Notes: a model not told the origin generated them from the letters alone. Positions 26,990 through 38,594 are shown, counted from the first letter of the stretch. The stretch: 64,000 nucleotides of DNA from Pedococcus aerophilus (GCF_039532215.1 NZ_BAAARN010000004.1:36261-100260); one strand, 5' to 3'. Numbers and translations are program-made.

Positions 26990-27970
26990 TCAGCCGGAGG
27001 TGAGCTCGAGCAGGCGTGCGGTGTCCTCGGCGTCGAGGGTGCCGGCGGGCAGGAGGTAGACGCGCTGGCGCCGGCTGCGGAGCGTCACGCCCTCGTCAGC
27101 CACGTGGACGGCCCGCAGGTCGGCGGGGTCCAGCTCGTCCGGGTAGCCGGGCACGTGCAGGACTAGGCGGTCCCCGACGAGCGCGGCCCCGACGACGCTG
27201 TCCTCGGGGAACAGCGCGCGGGTGCTGGCACGGGCGACGCCGAAGCGGAAGATCGCGGCGACGGCCAGCGCGAGGACGGTGACCACGGCTGCGGCGCGCA
27301 GGCGGTCATCGGCCAGCACGACCATGAGGACGCACCCGAGCAGCGCGAGCTGGACGAACGGGTGGCGGACGAGGGCCCGCCGCATCAGGCGCGCTGCCAC
27401 CTGCTGGACCTCGGGGGTCACCAGCAGGGGCGAGCCGACCTCGGGGTGGGCGGTCCGGAACTCCTGGACCGCGTCGCCGCCGGCACTGCCGGTGAGGAAC
27501 TCGACGTCGTCCGCGGTGAGGAGCTCCGACGCCGTGACGAAGGCGGGAAGCCGGGAACGGGACCGGACGACCGCGACCCCGTCGACCCGTGCCACGTCCC
27601 GGACCGCCCCGGCGGCGAAGTCCAGCGACCCGGTGGCCCGATCCACGACGAACCGGCCCTCACCGTCGTACCCGGACGTGAGCTCGCGCCCGGGGCCGAC
27701 GACCGCCCGGATCGACTGGTGCAGGCGCAACCGGGACACGACCAGGACCACGGTCGGCGCGAGCACGGCGATGGCGGCGGTGAGGAACTCCGAGTGCGTC
27801 GACAACCAGACCACGACGCCGAGCACGGCCGTCACGGCATACCGGAGCGCGATGTTGGCAGGCGGGAAGGTGGCCTTCCACGCCTGGGTGGCCACCGGCC
27901 GCACCAGGCTGCCGTCGCACGAGATCGTCAGCGGTGGTCGCGGGGTGTCGACGAACTCGGTCGGGGGCAT
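26990..27970 (-). CDS. uncharacterised membrane protein
   Basis: A 326-aa protein with two pairs of membrane helices (about residues 40-75 and 215-250). The segments between and after are soluble and beta-rich; the C-terminal part reads like a PH/YcxB-type cytosolic domain (LRAVHVADEGVTLRSRRQRVY in substance). I do not assign a function. ATG 27970 overlaps the fabG-like stop by one base (TGATG), so it is translated with that gene. Confidence 0.75.
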   Translation of the reverse strand: MPPTEFVDTPRPPLTISCDGSLVRPVATQAWKATFPPANIALRYAVTAVLGVVVWLSTHSEFLTAAIAVLAPTVVLVVSRLRLHQSIRAVVGPGRELTSGYDGEGRFVVDRATGSLDFAAGAVRDVARVDGVAVVRSRSRLPAFVTASELLTADDVEFLTGSAGGDAVQEFRTAHPEVGSPLLVTPEVQQVAARLMRRALVRHPFVQLALLGCVLMVVLADDRLRAAAVVTVLALAVAAIFRFGVARASTRALFPEDSVVGAALVGDRLVLHVPGYPDELDPADLRAVHVADEGVTLRSRRQRVYLLPAGTLDAEDTARLLELTSG

Positions 27971-28725
27971 CAGTCCTGCGGTCCGCCGGCGACGTAGATG
28001 ACCTGACCGGAGACGAAGCCGGCCTCCTCGGACACGAGGAAGGCGATGGTGGCGGCGATGTCCTCGGGCTGGCCGACCCGCGCGACGGGGATCTCCTTGG
28101 CGGAGTGCGCGATGAAGTCCTCGAACGAGACGCCGATGCGCTCGGCCGTCATCTTCGTCATCTCGGTCTGGATGAAGCCCGGGGCGACGGCGTTGGCGGT
28201 GACGCCGAACTTGCCCAGCTCGATCGCGAGGGTCTTGGTGAAGCCCTGCAGACCCGCCTTGGCGGCTGCGTAGTTGACCTGGCCGCGGTTGCCCTGGGCG
28301 GACGTCGAGGACAGGTTGACGATGCGGCCGAACTTCGCCTCGGTCATGTGCTTCTGGACGGCGCGGGTCATGAGGAACGAGCCGCGGAGGTGCACGTCCA
28401 TGACGGAGTCCCAGTCCTGCTCGGTCATCTTGAAGAGCAGGTTGTCGCGGGTGATGCCGGCGTTGTTGACGAGGATCGTCGGCCCGCCGAGCTCGTCGAC
28501 CACCCGCTGGACCGCGGCCTCGACCTGGTCGGCCTTCGCGACGTCGACCCCGACCGCGATGGCTCGTCCGCCGGCCTCGGTGATGGCCGACACCGTCTCG
28601 GCACAGGCGGCCTCGTCGAGGTCGAGGACGCCCACGGCGTCCCCCTCTGCAGCCAGCCGCTTGGCGGTGGCTGCGCCGATGCCGCGGGCTGCTCCGGTGA
28701 CGATCGCGACGCGCTGGGTGGTCAT
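27970..28725 (-). CDS. FabG-like 3-oxoacyl-ACP/acetoacetyl-CoA reductase (SDR)
   Basis: A 251-aa classical SDR. It has TGAARGIG near residues 10-17, LDLDEA after strand 2, NNAGITRD (the FabG-type extended motif), NLSSTSAQG with Ser, YAAAK with the catalytic Tyr/Lys, and ending FVSGQVIYVAGG. NNAGITRDNLLFKM is highly typical of FabG and of mycobacterial FabG4-like proteins, so a 3-oxoacyl thioester is the likely substrate. The regulator candidate is the TetR protein at 20268, because a similar operator lies 57 bases upstream (28782). Confidence 0.88.
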   Translation of the reverse strand: MTTQRVAIVTGAARGIGAATAKRLAAEGDAVGVLDLDEAACAETVSAITEAGGRAIAVGVDVAKADQVEAAVQRVVDELGGPTILVNNAGITRDNLLFKMTEQDWDSVMDVHLRGSFLMTRAVQKHMTEAKFGRIVNLSSTSAQGNRGQVNYAAAKAGLQGFTKTLAIELGKFGVTANAVAPGFIQTEMTKMTAERIGVSFEDFIAHSAKEIPVARVGQPEDIAATIAFLVSEEAGFVSGQVIYVAGGPQD

Positions 28726-28781
28726 GGAGGTCCTCCAAGGGGTGGGACGGTTCGGACGGGTCTGCGTACGCCCCGCACTCT

Positions 28782-28799
28782 ACTGAGCGGGCGCTTACC
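28782..28799. promoter_or_regulatory. second TetR operator candidate upstream of the fabG-like gene
   Basis: ACTGAGC-GGGC-GCTTACC matches the operator at 20947 at 13 of 18 positions and keeps the core TRAGC-N4-GCTTA. It lies in the fabG-like/glgX divergent region. Confidence 0.5.
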
Positions 28800-28862
28800 G
28801 CGCGGAGCGACCGTCTGATGGGCGGCGACGCTCGCTGGTCAGCGCGCGGAGCCGACCTCCGG

Positions 28863-28868
28863 CACAAT
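28863..28868 (+). promoter_or_regulatory. possible -10 box (CACAAT) of the glgX-treYZ operon
   Basis: The hexamer lies 94 bases before the glgX ATG and would give a 5' UTR of about 85 bases. It is a weak match. Confidence 0.3.
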
Positions 28869-28962
28869 GGGCTCGACGCGAGGCCAATGCCGCCCTCACC
28901 AGCAGATCGTGCTCCGACCAGCAGCTCCGGTCGAGGGCAGGACAAGAACACGAAGGCGATAC

Positions 28963-31128
<2,166 letters not shown>

Positions 31129-31202
31129 TCGCCCCATGAGGGTGCCGAGGACGCACCGATGACGACGACAGTGACCGCTCGATGACGATGCAGGAGACGG
31201 GT

Positions 31203-33698
31203 ATGCAGCGCGGGACGCCACCGCACCGGCCGGCGGAGGGTCGGGTGGTGCCCACCGCGACGTACCGCCTGCAGGTCCACGGCGGGTTCACCTTCGACAA
31301 CGCGGCGGAGCAGGCGAGCTACCTCGACGCCCTGGGCGTCTCGCACGCCTACCTGTCGCCGGTGCTCCAGCCGGCCCCCGGCTCCACGCACGGCTACGAC
31401 GTGGTCAACCACGACCTGGTCAACGAGGAGGCGGGGGGCGGCACCGAGCTGGCTCGGCTGTCGCGCACGCTGTCGCTCTACGGCCTCGGCGTGATCGTCG
31501 ACGTGGTCCCCAACCACATGACGACGCCGACGCCCGCCCACCTCAACCGCCAGTGGTGGTCGCTGCTGCGCGACGGCCGCAGCTCCGAGTACGCCCACTG
31601 GTTCGACGTGGACTGGGCCGCCGAGGAGGACCGGGTGCTCCTGCCCGTCCTCGGCGGTCCGCTCTCGGCGGCGCTGGACGCCGGTGAGCTGTCGATCGGA
31701 CACGACGGCGGACACCGCGGCGACGAGACGGTGCTGCGCTACTTCGACCACGAGTTCCCCGTGCGCCCCGGCACCGACCACCTCCCGGTCCAGGAGCTGG
31801 TCGAGGCGCAGTGGTACCTGCTCTGCGACTGGCGCGAGGGTACGGCGCGGCTCAACTACCGCCGCTTCTTCGACGTCACCACGCTCGCGGCGGTGCGGGT
31901 CGAGGACCCCGAGGTCTTCGACGCCACGCACCGGCTGCTGCTCTACTTCTACCGCTCGGGTTTCGTCGACGGTTTCCGGATCGACCACCCCGACGGCCTC
32001 GCCGACCCCGGTGGCTACCTGGACATGCTCGCCGACGCCACGGGCGACGCGTGGGTCGTGGCCGAGAAGATCCTCGAGGGGCACGAGGAGCTGCTGGACT
32101 CGTGGCGCTGCGCCGGCACGACCGGGTACGACACCCTCCTGCGGGTGGGCGGCGTCTTCGTCGACCCCGCTGGCAAGGGCCCTTTGACCGACCTGCTGTC
32201 GCAGGTGGTCGGGCACCCCGAGCACCTTGACGCCTTGGTCGTCGAGGCCAAGCAGCAGGTCGTCGCCGAGGTGCAGGCCGCCGAGGTCAACCGGCTCATG
32301 CGCCTCGTCGAGCAGGTCCTTCCCTGGCACGACCAGGCATCCCTGAAGCGTGCCCTCGGCGCCCTCCTCGTCGCGATGGACCGCTACCGCGCCTACGTCG
32401 GCGGTCCGGACGCCGATCCTTCGCAGGCCGGCATCCTCAACGCCGCGGAGTCGCGGGCCATGGCCCTGGTGTCCGGTCCTGACCAGCTCAACGTCAGCGT
32501 CATCGCCCAGCTCGCCCGCGGTGGTCGGCTCCCCGAGGCCCACGTGGACACCGAGGCCGCGCAGCAGGAGTTCGTCGTGCGGTTCCAGCAGACCTGTGGC
32601 CCGGTGATGGCCAAGGGCATCGAGGACACCACCTTCTACCGCTACGCCCGGCTCACCTCGCTGAACGAGGTGGGCGGGGACCCCGAGCTCGTCGGCATCT
32701 CCCCGGAGGAGCTGCACGAGTTCTCGGCGCGCCAGCTCGCCACGTGGCCGACGACGATGACCACCCTCTCGACGCACGACACGAAGCGTTCGGAGGACGT
32801 CCGAGCCCGGCTGGCGGTGGTCTCCGAGCTGTCGGCGGAGTGGAAGAACTGGGTGGAGGGGGCTCGCCGCCTCGCGAAGCCGCACCGCGGGAAGAAGCTC
32901 GACCCCGCGACCGAGTACTTCCTCCTCCAGACCGCCGTGGGCGCCTGGCCCATCAGCGTCGACCGTCTCCAGGCCTACGCCACCAAGGCGATCCGCGAGG
33001 CCAAGCGGCACACGACGTGGACCGACCAGGACGAGGCCTACGAGGCCGACGTGCAGCGCTACGTCGCGGCGCTGCTCGGTCAGCCTGCCCTCGTCAACCA
33101 CTGCCAGGCCTGGGTGACGCGCACCGCCGCGGCCTCCCGCTCCAACATCCTGGGTCAGAAGCTGCTCCAGCTCGTCGTCCCCGGGATCCCCGACGTCTAC
33201 CAGGGCACCGAGGTCGTCGACCTGTCGCTGGTGGACCCCGACAACCGCAGACCGGTGGACTACGGGCGGCGAAGGACCCGGCTGGCGCGGCTGGACAAGG
33301 GCGAGGCCCCGGCCGACCTCGACGACGAGAAGCTGCTCGTCACCTCCAGGGCGCTGCGGCTGAGGCACCACCACGCCCAGTGGTTCACCGGTCCCGAGGC
33401 GACCTACCTCCCCGTGTCCACGACGAGCGAGTATGCCCTGGCCGTCGGTCGTGGTGACCAGACCGGTCTCCAGGTCGTCGCGGTCGTCACGCGGCTGAGC
33501 GACAAGCTCGCCTCCCGCGGCGGCTGGGGCGAGGCGCATCTCGCCCTGCCCGAGGGGGAGTGGCACGACCTTTTCACCGGCCGCGCCGTCGTCTCCCACG
33601 AGGGCCGCCCGGGCATCCGGCTGGAGCGTCTGCTGGCTGACCTCCCCGTCGCCCTGCTCGTCCGACATGGCACGCTGGGTCGCGATGAAATCGTCTGA
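31203..33698 (+). CDS. treY: malto-oligosyltrehalose synthase
   Basis: An 831-aa GH13 (subfamily 26) enzyme that turns the reducing-end alpha-1,4 bond of a maltodextrin into an alpha,alpha-1,1 bond (intramolecular transglucosylation). TreY motifs seen are PTATYRLQ at the start, the loop SPVLQPAPGSTHGYDVV, IVDVVPNHM, DGFRIDHPDGLADP with the nucleophile Asp, and VVAEKILEG with the Glu. GLVDPDNRRPVDY-type residues (DPDNRRPVDY) appear late. ATG 31203 has AGGAGA six bases upstream; ATG 31182 in frame lacks a ribosome site. It overlaps treZ by 14 bases. Confidence 0.95.
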   Translation: MQRGTPPHRPAEGRVVPTATYRLQVHGGFTFDNAAEQASYLDALGVSHAYLSPVLQPAPGSTHGYDVVNHDLVNEEAGGGTELARLSRTLSLYGLGVIVDVVPNHMTTPTPAHLNRQWWSLLRDGRSSEYAHWFDVDWAAEEDRVLLPVLGGPLSAALDAGELSIGHDGGHRGDETVLRYFDHEFPVRPGTDHLPVQELVEAQWYLLCDWREGTARLNYRRFFDVTTLAAVRVEDPEVFDATHRLLLYFYRSGFVDGFRIDHPDGLADPGGYLDMLADATGDAWVVAEKILEGHEELLDSWRCAGTTGYDTLLRVGGVFVDPAGKGPLTDLLSQVVGHPEHLDALVVEAKQQVVAEVQAAEVNRLMRLVEQVLPWHDQASLKRALGALLVAMDRYRAYVGGPDADPSQAGILNAAESRAMALVSGPDQLNVSVIAQLARGGRLPEAHVDTEAAQQEFVVRFQQTCGPVMAKGIEDTTFYRYARLTSLNEVGGDPELVGISPEELHEFSARQLATWPTTMTTLSTHDTKRSEDVRARLAVVSELSAEWKNWVEGARRLAKPHRGKKLDPATEYFLLQTAVGAWPISVDRLQAYATKAIREAKRHTTWTDQDEAYEADVQRYVAALLGQPALVNHCQAWVTRTAAASRSNILGQKLLQLVVPGIPDVYQGTEVVDLSLVDPDNRRPVDYGRRRTRLARLDKGEAPADLDDEKLLVTSRALRLRHHHAQWFTGPEATYLPVSTTSEYALAVGRGDQTGLQVVAVVTRLSDKLASRGGWGEAHLALPEGEWHDLFTGRAVVSHEGRPGIRLERLLADLPVALLVRHGTLGRDEIV

Positions 33699-35568
33699 GC
33701 CCCAGCCCACTTCGCCCGTGCCCACGATCTCCGTCTGGGCCCCCACCGCCACCAGCGTCGAGGTCGAGTTCACCCTCGGGAGCGACGCAACCGCCACCGC
33801 GGCGCTGGACCCCCGCGACGGCGGGTGGTGGACGTGGGAGGTCCCCGCGGCAGCGGTGTCCGCTCCCGTGGTGCCCGGCGGCGCGGAGTCGGGTACGGCG
33901 CCGTACCCGACCCTGGACTATGGCTTCCGCATCGACGGTGGGGACCTCACCCCCGACCCGCGCTCGGCGCAGCAGCCCCATGGAGTGCACGGCACGAGCC
34001 GGTGGTTCGACGCCGGGCGCCACCAGTGGAACGACGCCACCTGGGCAGGGCCGCAGCAGGGAATGGGAGTCCTCGGCGCCGTCGTGTACGAGCTGCACGT
34101 CGGCACCTTCACGCCCGAGGGAACGCTCGACTCGGCGCTGGCCCGCCTGCCGCACCTCGTCGAGCTCGGGGTCGACGTCGTGGAGCTCATGCCGCTGGCC
34201 GCGTGGCCGGGCCGCTGGAACTGGGGCTACGACGGCGTCGGGCCGTGGGCCGTAGGCGAGGTCTACGGCGGACCTGCTGCGCTGCAGCGCTTCGTCGACG
34301 AGTGCCACCGGCTCGGACTCGGCGTCTGCCTCGACGTGGTCTACAACCACCTCGGCCCCGTGGGCAACTACCTGTCGCGGTTCGGGCCCTACTTCTCCGA
34401 CGCCCACCCCACGCCGTGGGGCGCCGGGTTCAACCTCGACGGCCCGGACAGCGAGCCGGTGCGGCGCTGGATGATCGACAATGCGCTGCGCTGGTTCGAC
34501 GAGTTCCACGTCGACGCGCTCCGCCTCGACGCCGTGCACGAGCTGCGTGACGACTCGGGCACTCACGTGCTGGCCCAGCTCGCCGACGAAGTGGCCGACC
34601 TGGGGCGCCGCCTCGGGCGCCCGCTGCACCTCGTCGCCGAGAGCGACCTCAACGACGCCTTCATGGTCACGCCGACCGCCGACGGTGGTCGCGGCATGGA
34701 CGCCCAGTGGGACGACGACGTCCACCACGCGCTGCACGTCACGCTGACCGGTGAGACCCAGGGCTACTACGCCGACTTCGCCGGCCGCACCCGGGCGCTG
34801 CCCGACGGTGGCCCGCTGGCGGTGCTCGCCAAGACGCTGACCCGTGGGTTCCTCCACGACGGCACGTGGTCCAGCTTCCGTGAGAGCGACTGGGGTGCCC
34901 CTGTCGATCGCGAGAAGGTCGACGCCCGCCGGTTCGTCGCCTACCTCCAGACCCATGACCAGGTGGGCAACCGCGCTGTGGGAGAACGCATCTCGGCTCT
35001 CGTCAGTGCCTCGCAGCAGGCGGCCGGCGCAGCGCTCTACCTCACGTCCGCCTACACGCCGATGATCTTCATGGGGGAGGAGTGGGCGGCCACGACGCCG
35101 TTCCAGTTCTTCACCGACTTCGAGGAGCCGGAGATGGCTCAGGCCGTCACCGAAGGCCGTCGTCGCGAGTTCGAGTCGCACGGCTGGGCGGCGCACGACG
35201 TGCCCGACCCGCAGGCCGAGACGACCTACCGTCGGTCCCAGCTGCGGTGGGACGAGGTCGACGACCCGGAGCACGCGCGGATGCTGGCGTGGTACCGCGA
35301 CCTGATCGCGTTGCGCCGCAAGGAGTTCGAGCTCCACGACGGCCGGCTCGACCTCGTCGACGTCACGTTCGACGAGCGTGGGCAGTGGCTGGTCATGGAG
35401 CGCGGGCCGTTCCGCACGGTCGCCAACTTCTCGGACTCGCGATGGACCGTGCCGCTGGACGGCGAGCCGACCGAGGTGCTCCTCGCGTGGGAGCCCGGCC
35501 AGACCAAGCTCAAGGAGGGTTCGGTGCACCTGCCGCCGCGCACCGCCGCGGTCGTGCGCGTCGGCTGA
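33685..35568 (+). CDS. treZ: malto-oligosyltrehalose trehalohydrolase
   Basis: A 627-aa GH13 (subfamily 10) enzyme that releases trehalose from malto-oligosyltrehalose. It starts with a beta-sandwich (SVWAPTATSVEVEF), then the barrel: GVDVVELMPLAAWPGRWNWGYDGV, CLDVVYNHLGP, DALRLDAVHEL with the nucleophile Asp, HLVAESDLND with the Glu, and LQTHDQVGNRA with the third Asp. The start is uncertain: ATG 33685 overlaps treY by 14 bases, ATG 33667 by 32; neither has a clear ribosome site, so coupling is likely. With glgX and treY it completes the TreXYZ pathway. Confidence 0.94.
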   Translation: MKSSEPQPTSPVPTISVWAPTATSVEVEFTLGSDATATAALDPRDGGWWTWEVPAAAVSAPVVPGGAESGTAPYPTLDYGFRIDGGDLTPDPRSAQQPHGVHGTSRWFDAGRHQWNDATWAGPQQGMGVLGAVVYELHVGTFTPEGTLDSALARLPHLVELGVDVVELMPLAAWPGRWNWGYDGVGPWAVGEVYGGPAALQRFVDECHRLGLGVCLDVVYNHLGPVGNYLSRFGPYFSDAHPTPWGAGFNLDGPDSEPVRRWMIDNALRWFDEFHVDALRLDAVHELRDDSGTHVLAQLADEVADLGRRLGRPLHLVAESDLNDAFMVTPTADGGRGMDAQWDDDVHHALHVTLTGETQGYYADFAGRTRALPDGGPLAVLAKTLTRGFLHDGTWSSFRESDWGAPVDREKVDARRFVAYLQTHDQVGNRAVGERISALVSASQQAAGAALYLTSAYTPMIFMGEEWAATTPFQFFTDFEEPEMAQAVTEGRRREFESHGWAAHDVPDPQAETTYRRSQLRWDEVDDPEHARMLAWYRDLIALRRKEFELHDGRLDLVDVTFDERGQWLVMERGPFRTVANFSDSRWTVPLDGEPTEVLLAWEPGQTKLKEGSVHLPPRTAAVVRVG

Positions 35569-35589
35569 CCCCGCGGCATACCCCGGTCC

Positions 35590-35629
35590 TTGAGTGGTCC
35601 GACGTGTCCTGGTCCGTCAGATCACTCAA
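35590..35629. terminator. imperfect hairpin between treZ and the GNAT gene
   Basis: TTGAGTGGTCCGA (35590-35602) pairs with TCAGATCACTCAA (35617-35629) apart from one G-U and one mismatch, between convergent genes. The other strand reads as an equivalent structure. Confidence 0.55.
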
Positions 35630-35650
35630 AGACCCGCGGGTACGGCGTCG

Positions 35651-36118
35651 TCAGACGGGGAGCTCGTAGGTGACCAGGTCCGTCTGCCGGGCCAGGCGGT
35701 CGTAGGTCGAGCGGGCGCGGGCGTTGCTCTCGCGGGTGATCCAGCGGACCTGGCTCCACCCACGCTGCCGTGACACCTCCTGGAGGGCGGCGAGGAGCGC
35801 GTCGACGGCTCCCGTCCCACGAGCGGCGGGAGCCACGTAGAGGTCGTCGAGAAAGCACGCGGTCGCGGCGGCGAGCGGACGCACGAAGGGCCGGAAGTGA
35901 GCCATACCAACGGGATCCGCACCCGGCGCGGCGCGCACGACGAGGCCCTCGAGCTCGTGGTCGGGGTCGTTCAGCCAGGACCAGATGATCGGCGAGACGC
36001 GGTCGGGGTCGGTGACCTCGTAGAAGTCGAGGTAGCCGCGGTGCAGCTGCGACCACGCCTCGTGGTCGTCGGCGCGCAGGGTGTCGACGACCCAGCTCGA
36101 GGCGTCGCGGTCCGCCAT
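35651..36118 (-). CDS. GNAT-family N-acetyltransferase
   Basis: A 155-aa acetyl-CoA-dependent acyltransferase. The central beta strands lead into CFLDDLYVAPAARGTGAVDALL, where the pantetheine-binding loop R-x-x-G-x-G/A is RGTGA. This is followed by the late RWITRESNARARSTYDRL helix (the N..A...Y pattern). The acceptor substrate is unknown. ATG 36118 overlaps the tesB stop by one base (TGATG), so it is translated downstream of tesB. Confidence 0.88.
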   Translation of the reverse strand: MADRDASSWVVDTLRADDHEAWSQLHRGYLDFYEVTDPDRVSPIIWSWLNDPDHELEGLVVRAAPGADPVGMAHFRPFVRPLAAATACFLDDLYVAPAARGTGAVDALLAALQEVSRQRGWSQVRWITRESNARARSTYDRLARQTDLVTYELPV

Positions 36119-37071
36119 CAGGACTTCTTCACCCGGACCATGCCCTCCTGGGCCACGGTGGCGACCAGGGTGCCGTCGGCGCTGAACATCCGGCCGATCC
36201 CCAGCCCGCGGCCGCCGGAGGCCGACGGTGACTCCTGCGCGTAGAGGATCCAGTCGTCGACGTCCACGGGACGGTGGAACCACATGGCGTGGTCCAAGCT
36301 GGCGGGGCGCAGGCGGCGGTCGCTCCACGCGAGGCCGTGGCGGCGGATGACGGACTCGAGCAACGTGTAGTCGGAGGCGTACGCCAGGACGGCGGCGTGG
36401 ACGAGCGGGTCGTCGGGCAGCTCGCCGATCGCCTTCAGCCAGACGCTCTGGTGGGCGGCCAGCTCGGGACCGGGCGCGGCGAAGACGTCGCCCTCGACGT
36501 GGCGGTGCTCCACCGGCCGGTTGAGCAGGTGCCGCGCGGCCGGGTGGTCGACCGCGCCGAACAGATCCTGCAGCGACGGCAGCGTGTCGGGCCCGGGCAC
36601 CTGCGGCATCGGGTCCTGGTGGTCCAGGCCGTCGGCCTGCTCCTGGAACGACGTGATCATGGACAGGATCGGCAGGCCGTCCTGGATGGCGTGGACCCGG
36701 CGCGTCGAGAAGGACCGGCCGTCGCGCATCCGCTCCACCGCGAACCGGATCGGCTTGGTGTCGTCACCGGGCCGCATGAAGTAGCCGTGCAGCGAGTGGA
36801 TGTGGCGCGGGCCGTCGCCGTCGTCGATGTCGGCCACGGTGCGTCCGGCAGCCATGACGCACTGCGCGAGGACCTGTCCGCCGAAGACGCGGCCGTGCGG
36901 CGTCTTCTGGCTGCGGCCGAGGAACACCGAGGCCCCCGACTCCCCGAGGTCCGTGGACTCGGCGCCGTCGACGCCCTCGACGGTGATGCGCGCCGTGCCG
37001 AGCTCCTCGAGGTCGAGGGTCGCGAGCAGGTCGGCGAGGGGTTCTGCGGGCACGGTGCGGTCGTCGGTCAC
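36118..37071 (-). CDS. tesB: acyl-CoA thioesterase II
   Basis: A 317-aa double-hot-dog thioesterase hydrolysing medium- and long-chain acyl-CoA. It has GRVFGGQVLAQCVMAAGRTV in the first hot-dog, SLHGYFMRPGD as the domain link, and DHAMWFHRPVDVDDWILYAQESP in the second, carrying the Asp-Gln/Thr catalytic network of TesB. The GTG 37071 start is supported by TAGGCT 6 bases upstream. Likely role: recycling CoA and releasing fatty acids; no dedicated pathway neighbour is present. Confidence 0.93.
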   Translation of the reverse strand: MTDDRTVPAEPLADLLATLDLEELGTARITVEGVDGAESTDLGESGASVFLGRSQKTPHGRVFGGQVLAQCVMAAGRTVADIDDGDGPRHIHSLHGYFMRPGDDTKPIRFAVERMRDGRSFSTRRVHAIQDGLPILSMITSFQEQADGLDHQDPMPQVPGPDTLPSLQDLFGAVDHPAARHLLNRPVEHRHVEGDVFAAPGPELAAHQSVWLKAIGELPDDPLVHAAVLAYASDYTLLESVIRRHGLAWSDRRLRPASLDHAMWFHRPVDVDDWILYAQESPSASGGRGLGIGRMFSADGTLVATVAQEGMVRVKKS

Positions 37072-37077
37072 AGCGAA

Positions 37078-37083
37078 AGCCTA
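37078..37083 (-). promoter_or_regulatory. -10 box (TAGGCT) of tesB, leaderless layout
   Basis: TAGGCT on the minus strand is separated by 6 bases from GTG 37071. Confidence 0.55.
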
Positions 37084-37132
37084 GGGGTCGGGTCGTGGGC
37101 GGCTCGAGGGCGTTCCGGCCCGACGCCCGGGG

Positions 37133-38584
37133 TCACGCCACTAGCGGAGAGCGCCGGCTCCTCGCGGGTCGGCCGGTGAGGGCGTCCTCCCAGGCCAGGG
37201 CGATCCGGTCGACGGCGTCGGCCACCACCTCGGGGGCGTGCCCCGTGAACGGGATCCGCAGGAAGCGCTCCATCCCGCCGTCCACGGCGAACTGCGACCC
37301 GGGAGCGAGCACCACGCCGCGCTGGTCGGCGGCCACGGTGAGCGGTGTCGACAGCGCCTCGGGGAGCTCGGCCCACAGGCACAGCCCGCCGCGCGGCACG
37401 GTGAACCTCCACTGCGGCAGGCGCGTCCGCAGCGCACCGACGAGGGCGTCGCGGGTGGTGACGATCGCCTCGCGTCGGGCCGGGAGCATCGTGTCGCGGT
37501 GGCGCAGCAGGTCGAGCAGGACGAGCTGCTCCATCACCGGGCTGCCGAGGTCGAGGGTGAGCCGTGCGGTGACCAGCGCCGGCACGAGGTCGCGCGGCGC
37601 GCGAAGCCAGCCCACCCGCAGCCCGCCCCAGAACGTCTTGCTCGCGCCGCCGACGGTCACGGTGCCGGCGTGGTGCGCCCCGAGCGGGGTGGGCATGGCC
37701 ATGTCCGGGTCGTGGGCGAGCTCCACGAGGGTCTCGTCGACGATCGCCACCGTGCGCGTCTGCGCCAGGGCGCGACCCAGCCGTGCCCGCTGATCCTCGG
37801 GCATCAGGGCGCCGGTGGGGTTGTGGAAGTCGGGGACGAGGTATGCCGCCCGCGGTGCGGTCTGCCGCAGCGTCGCCTCCGCGGTGTCCACGTCCCAGCC
37901 CTCGGCCCCCATCGGCAGCGCCACCGGCCGGGCGCCGGAACGGCTGAGCGTCTCGATCGCGTTGGGGTAGGTCGGGCTCTCGAGGAGCACGCGGTCGCCG
38001 GGGGAGAGGACGGCGCGCGCCGCGATGGCGATCCCGGCGAGCGCCCCGCTGGTGACCATGACCTGCTCAGGGTCGGTGGGCAGGCCGCGGGCGGTGAAGT
38101 CGGCCGCCAGCACCTCGCGCAGGGCCGGCAGCCCGAGCGGGTGGTAGCCGGTCCCGGTGAGGTAGCGGGGGAGCTGTTCGAGGGCTCGCTCGTAGGCGGC
38201 GACGGTGCCGGGCGGGGCGCTCATCGAAGCGCAGGTCAGGTCGATGACCGGGCCGTCGAGCCGGTCGGAGGTGGGCTGCAGGCCTCCGCCCTGGCGACGG
38301 CCGGTGGCTGCACCGGGCAGCACCGCGACGCTGCCGGACCCCTGCCGGGACTCGAGGTAGCCGCGGTCGCGCAGCTCGGCATACGCGCGGCTCACCGTGG
38401 TGCGGCTGACACCCAGGGCGGTGGTGAGGTCGCGTTCGCTGGGCAGACGGGTGCCGGACGGGATCCGGCCGTCGGCGACGAGCAGTCGCAGTGCGTCGGC
38501 GAGGCCGCGGTAGGCCGGGGTGGTGTCCAGGGCTGCACCGAGCAGCGGGCGCAGCCGGGCGGCGGACATCGCGCGAGGTGACAT
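37133..38584 (-). CDS. MocR-family GntR regulator with aminotransferase domain
   Basis: A 483-aa fusion. A GntR winged HTH (about 25-90: LPSERDLTTALGVSRTTVSRAY, then LESRQGSGSV) is joined by a linker to a fold-type I PLP aminotransferase-like domain. The PLP lysine would be in TVGGASKTFWGG, and DFHNPTG and PTYPN are further family motifs. MocR proteins such as PdxR and GabR use PLP or amino-compound sensing to switch genes. ATG 38584 is chosen; ATG 38569 is possible. It is divergent from the YczE-type membrane gene, a pairing reported before in Actinobacteria. Confidence 0.92.
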   Translation of the reverse strand: MSPRAMSAARLRPLLGAALDTTPAYRGLADALRLLVADGRIPSGTRLPSERDLTTALGVSRTTVSRAYAELRDRGYLESRQGSGSVAVLPGAATGRRQGGGLQPTSDRLDGPVIDLTCASMSAPPGTVAAYERALEQLPRYLTGTGYHPLGLPALREVLAADFTARGLPTDPEQVMVTSGALAGIAIAARAVLSPGDRVLLESPTYPNAIETLSRSGARPVALPMGAEGWDVDTAEATLRQTAPRAAYLVPDFHNPTGALMPEDQRARLGRALAQTRTVAIVDETLVELAHDPDMAMPTPLGAHHAGTVTVGGASKTFWGGLRVGWLRAPRDLVPALVTARLTLDLGSPVMEQLVLLDLLRHRDTMLPARREAIVTTRDALVGALRTRLPQWRFTVPRGGLCLWAELPEALSTPLTVAADQRGVVLAPGSQFAVDGGMERFLRIPFTGHAPEVVADAVDRIALAWEDALTGRPARSRRSPLVA

Positions 38585-38594
38585 GCAGACCACT

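Noticed and set aside
20268-28725. The acyl-CoA dehydrogenase/SDR/FabG region considered as a polyketide or secondary-metabolite cluster
   Set aside because: No ketosynthase, acyl carrier protein, adenylation or phosphopantetheinyl transferase gene is present. The genes fit fatty-acid or branched-acyl catabolism.
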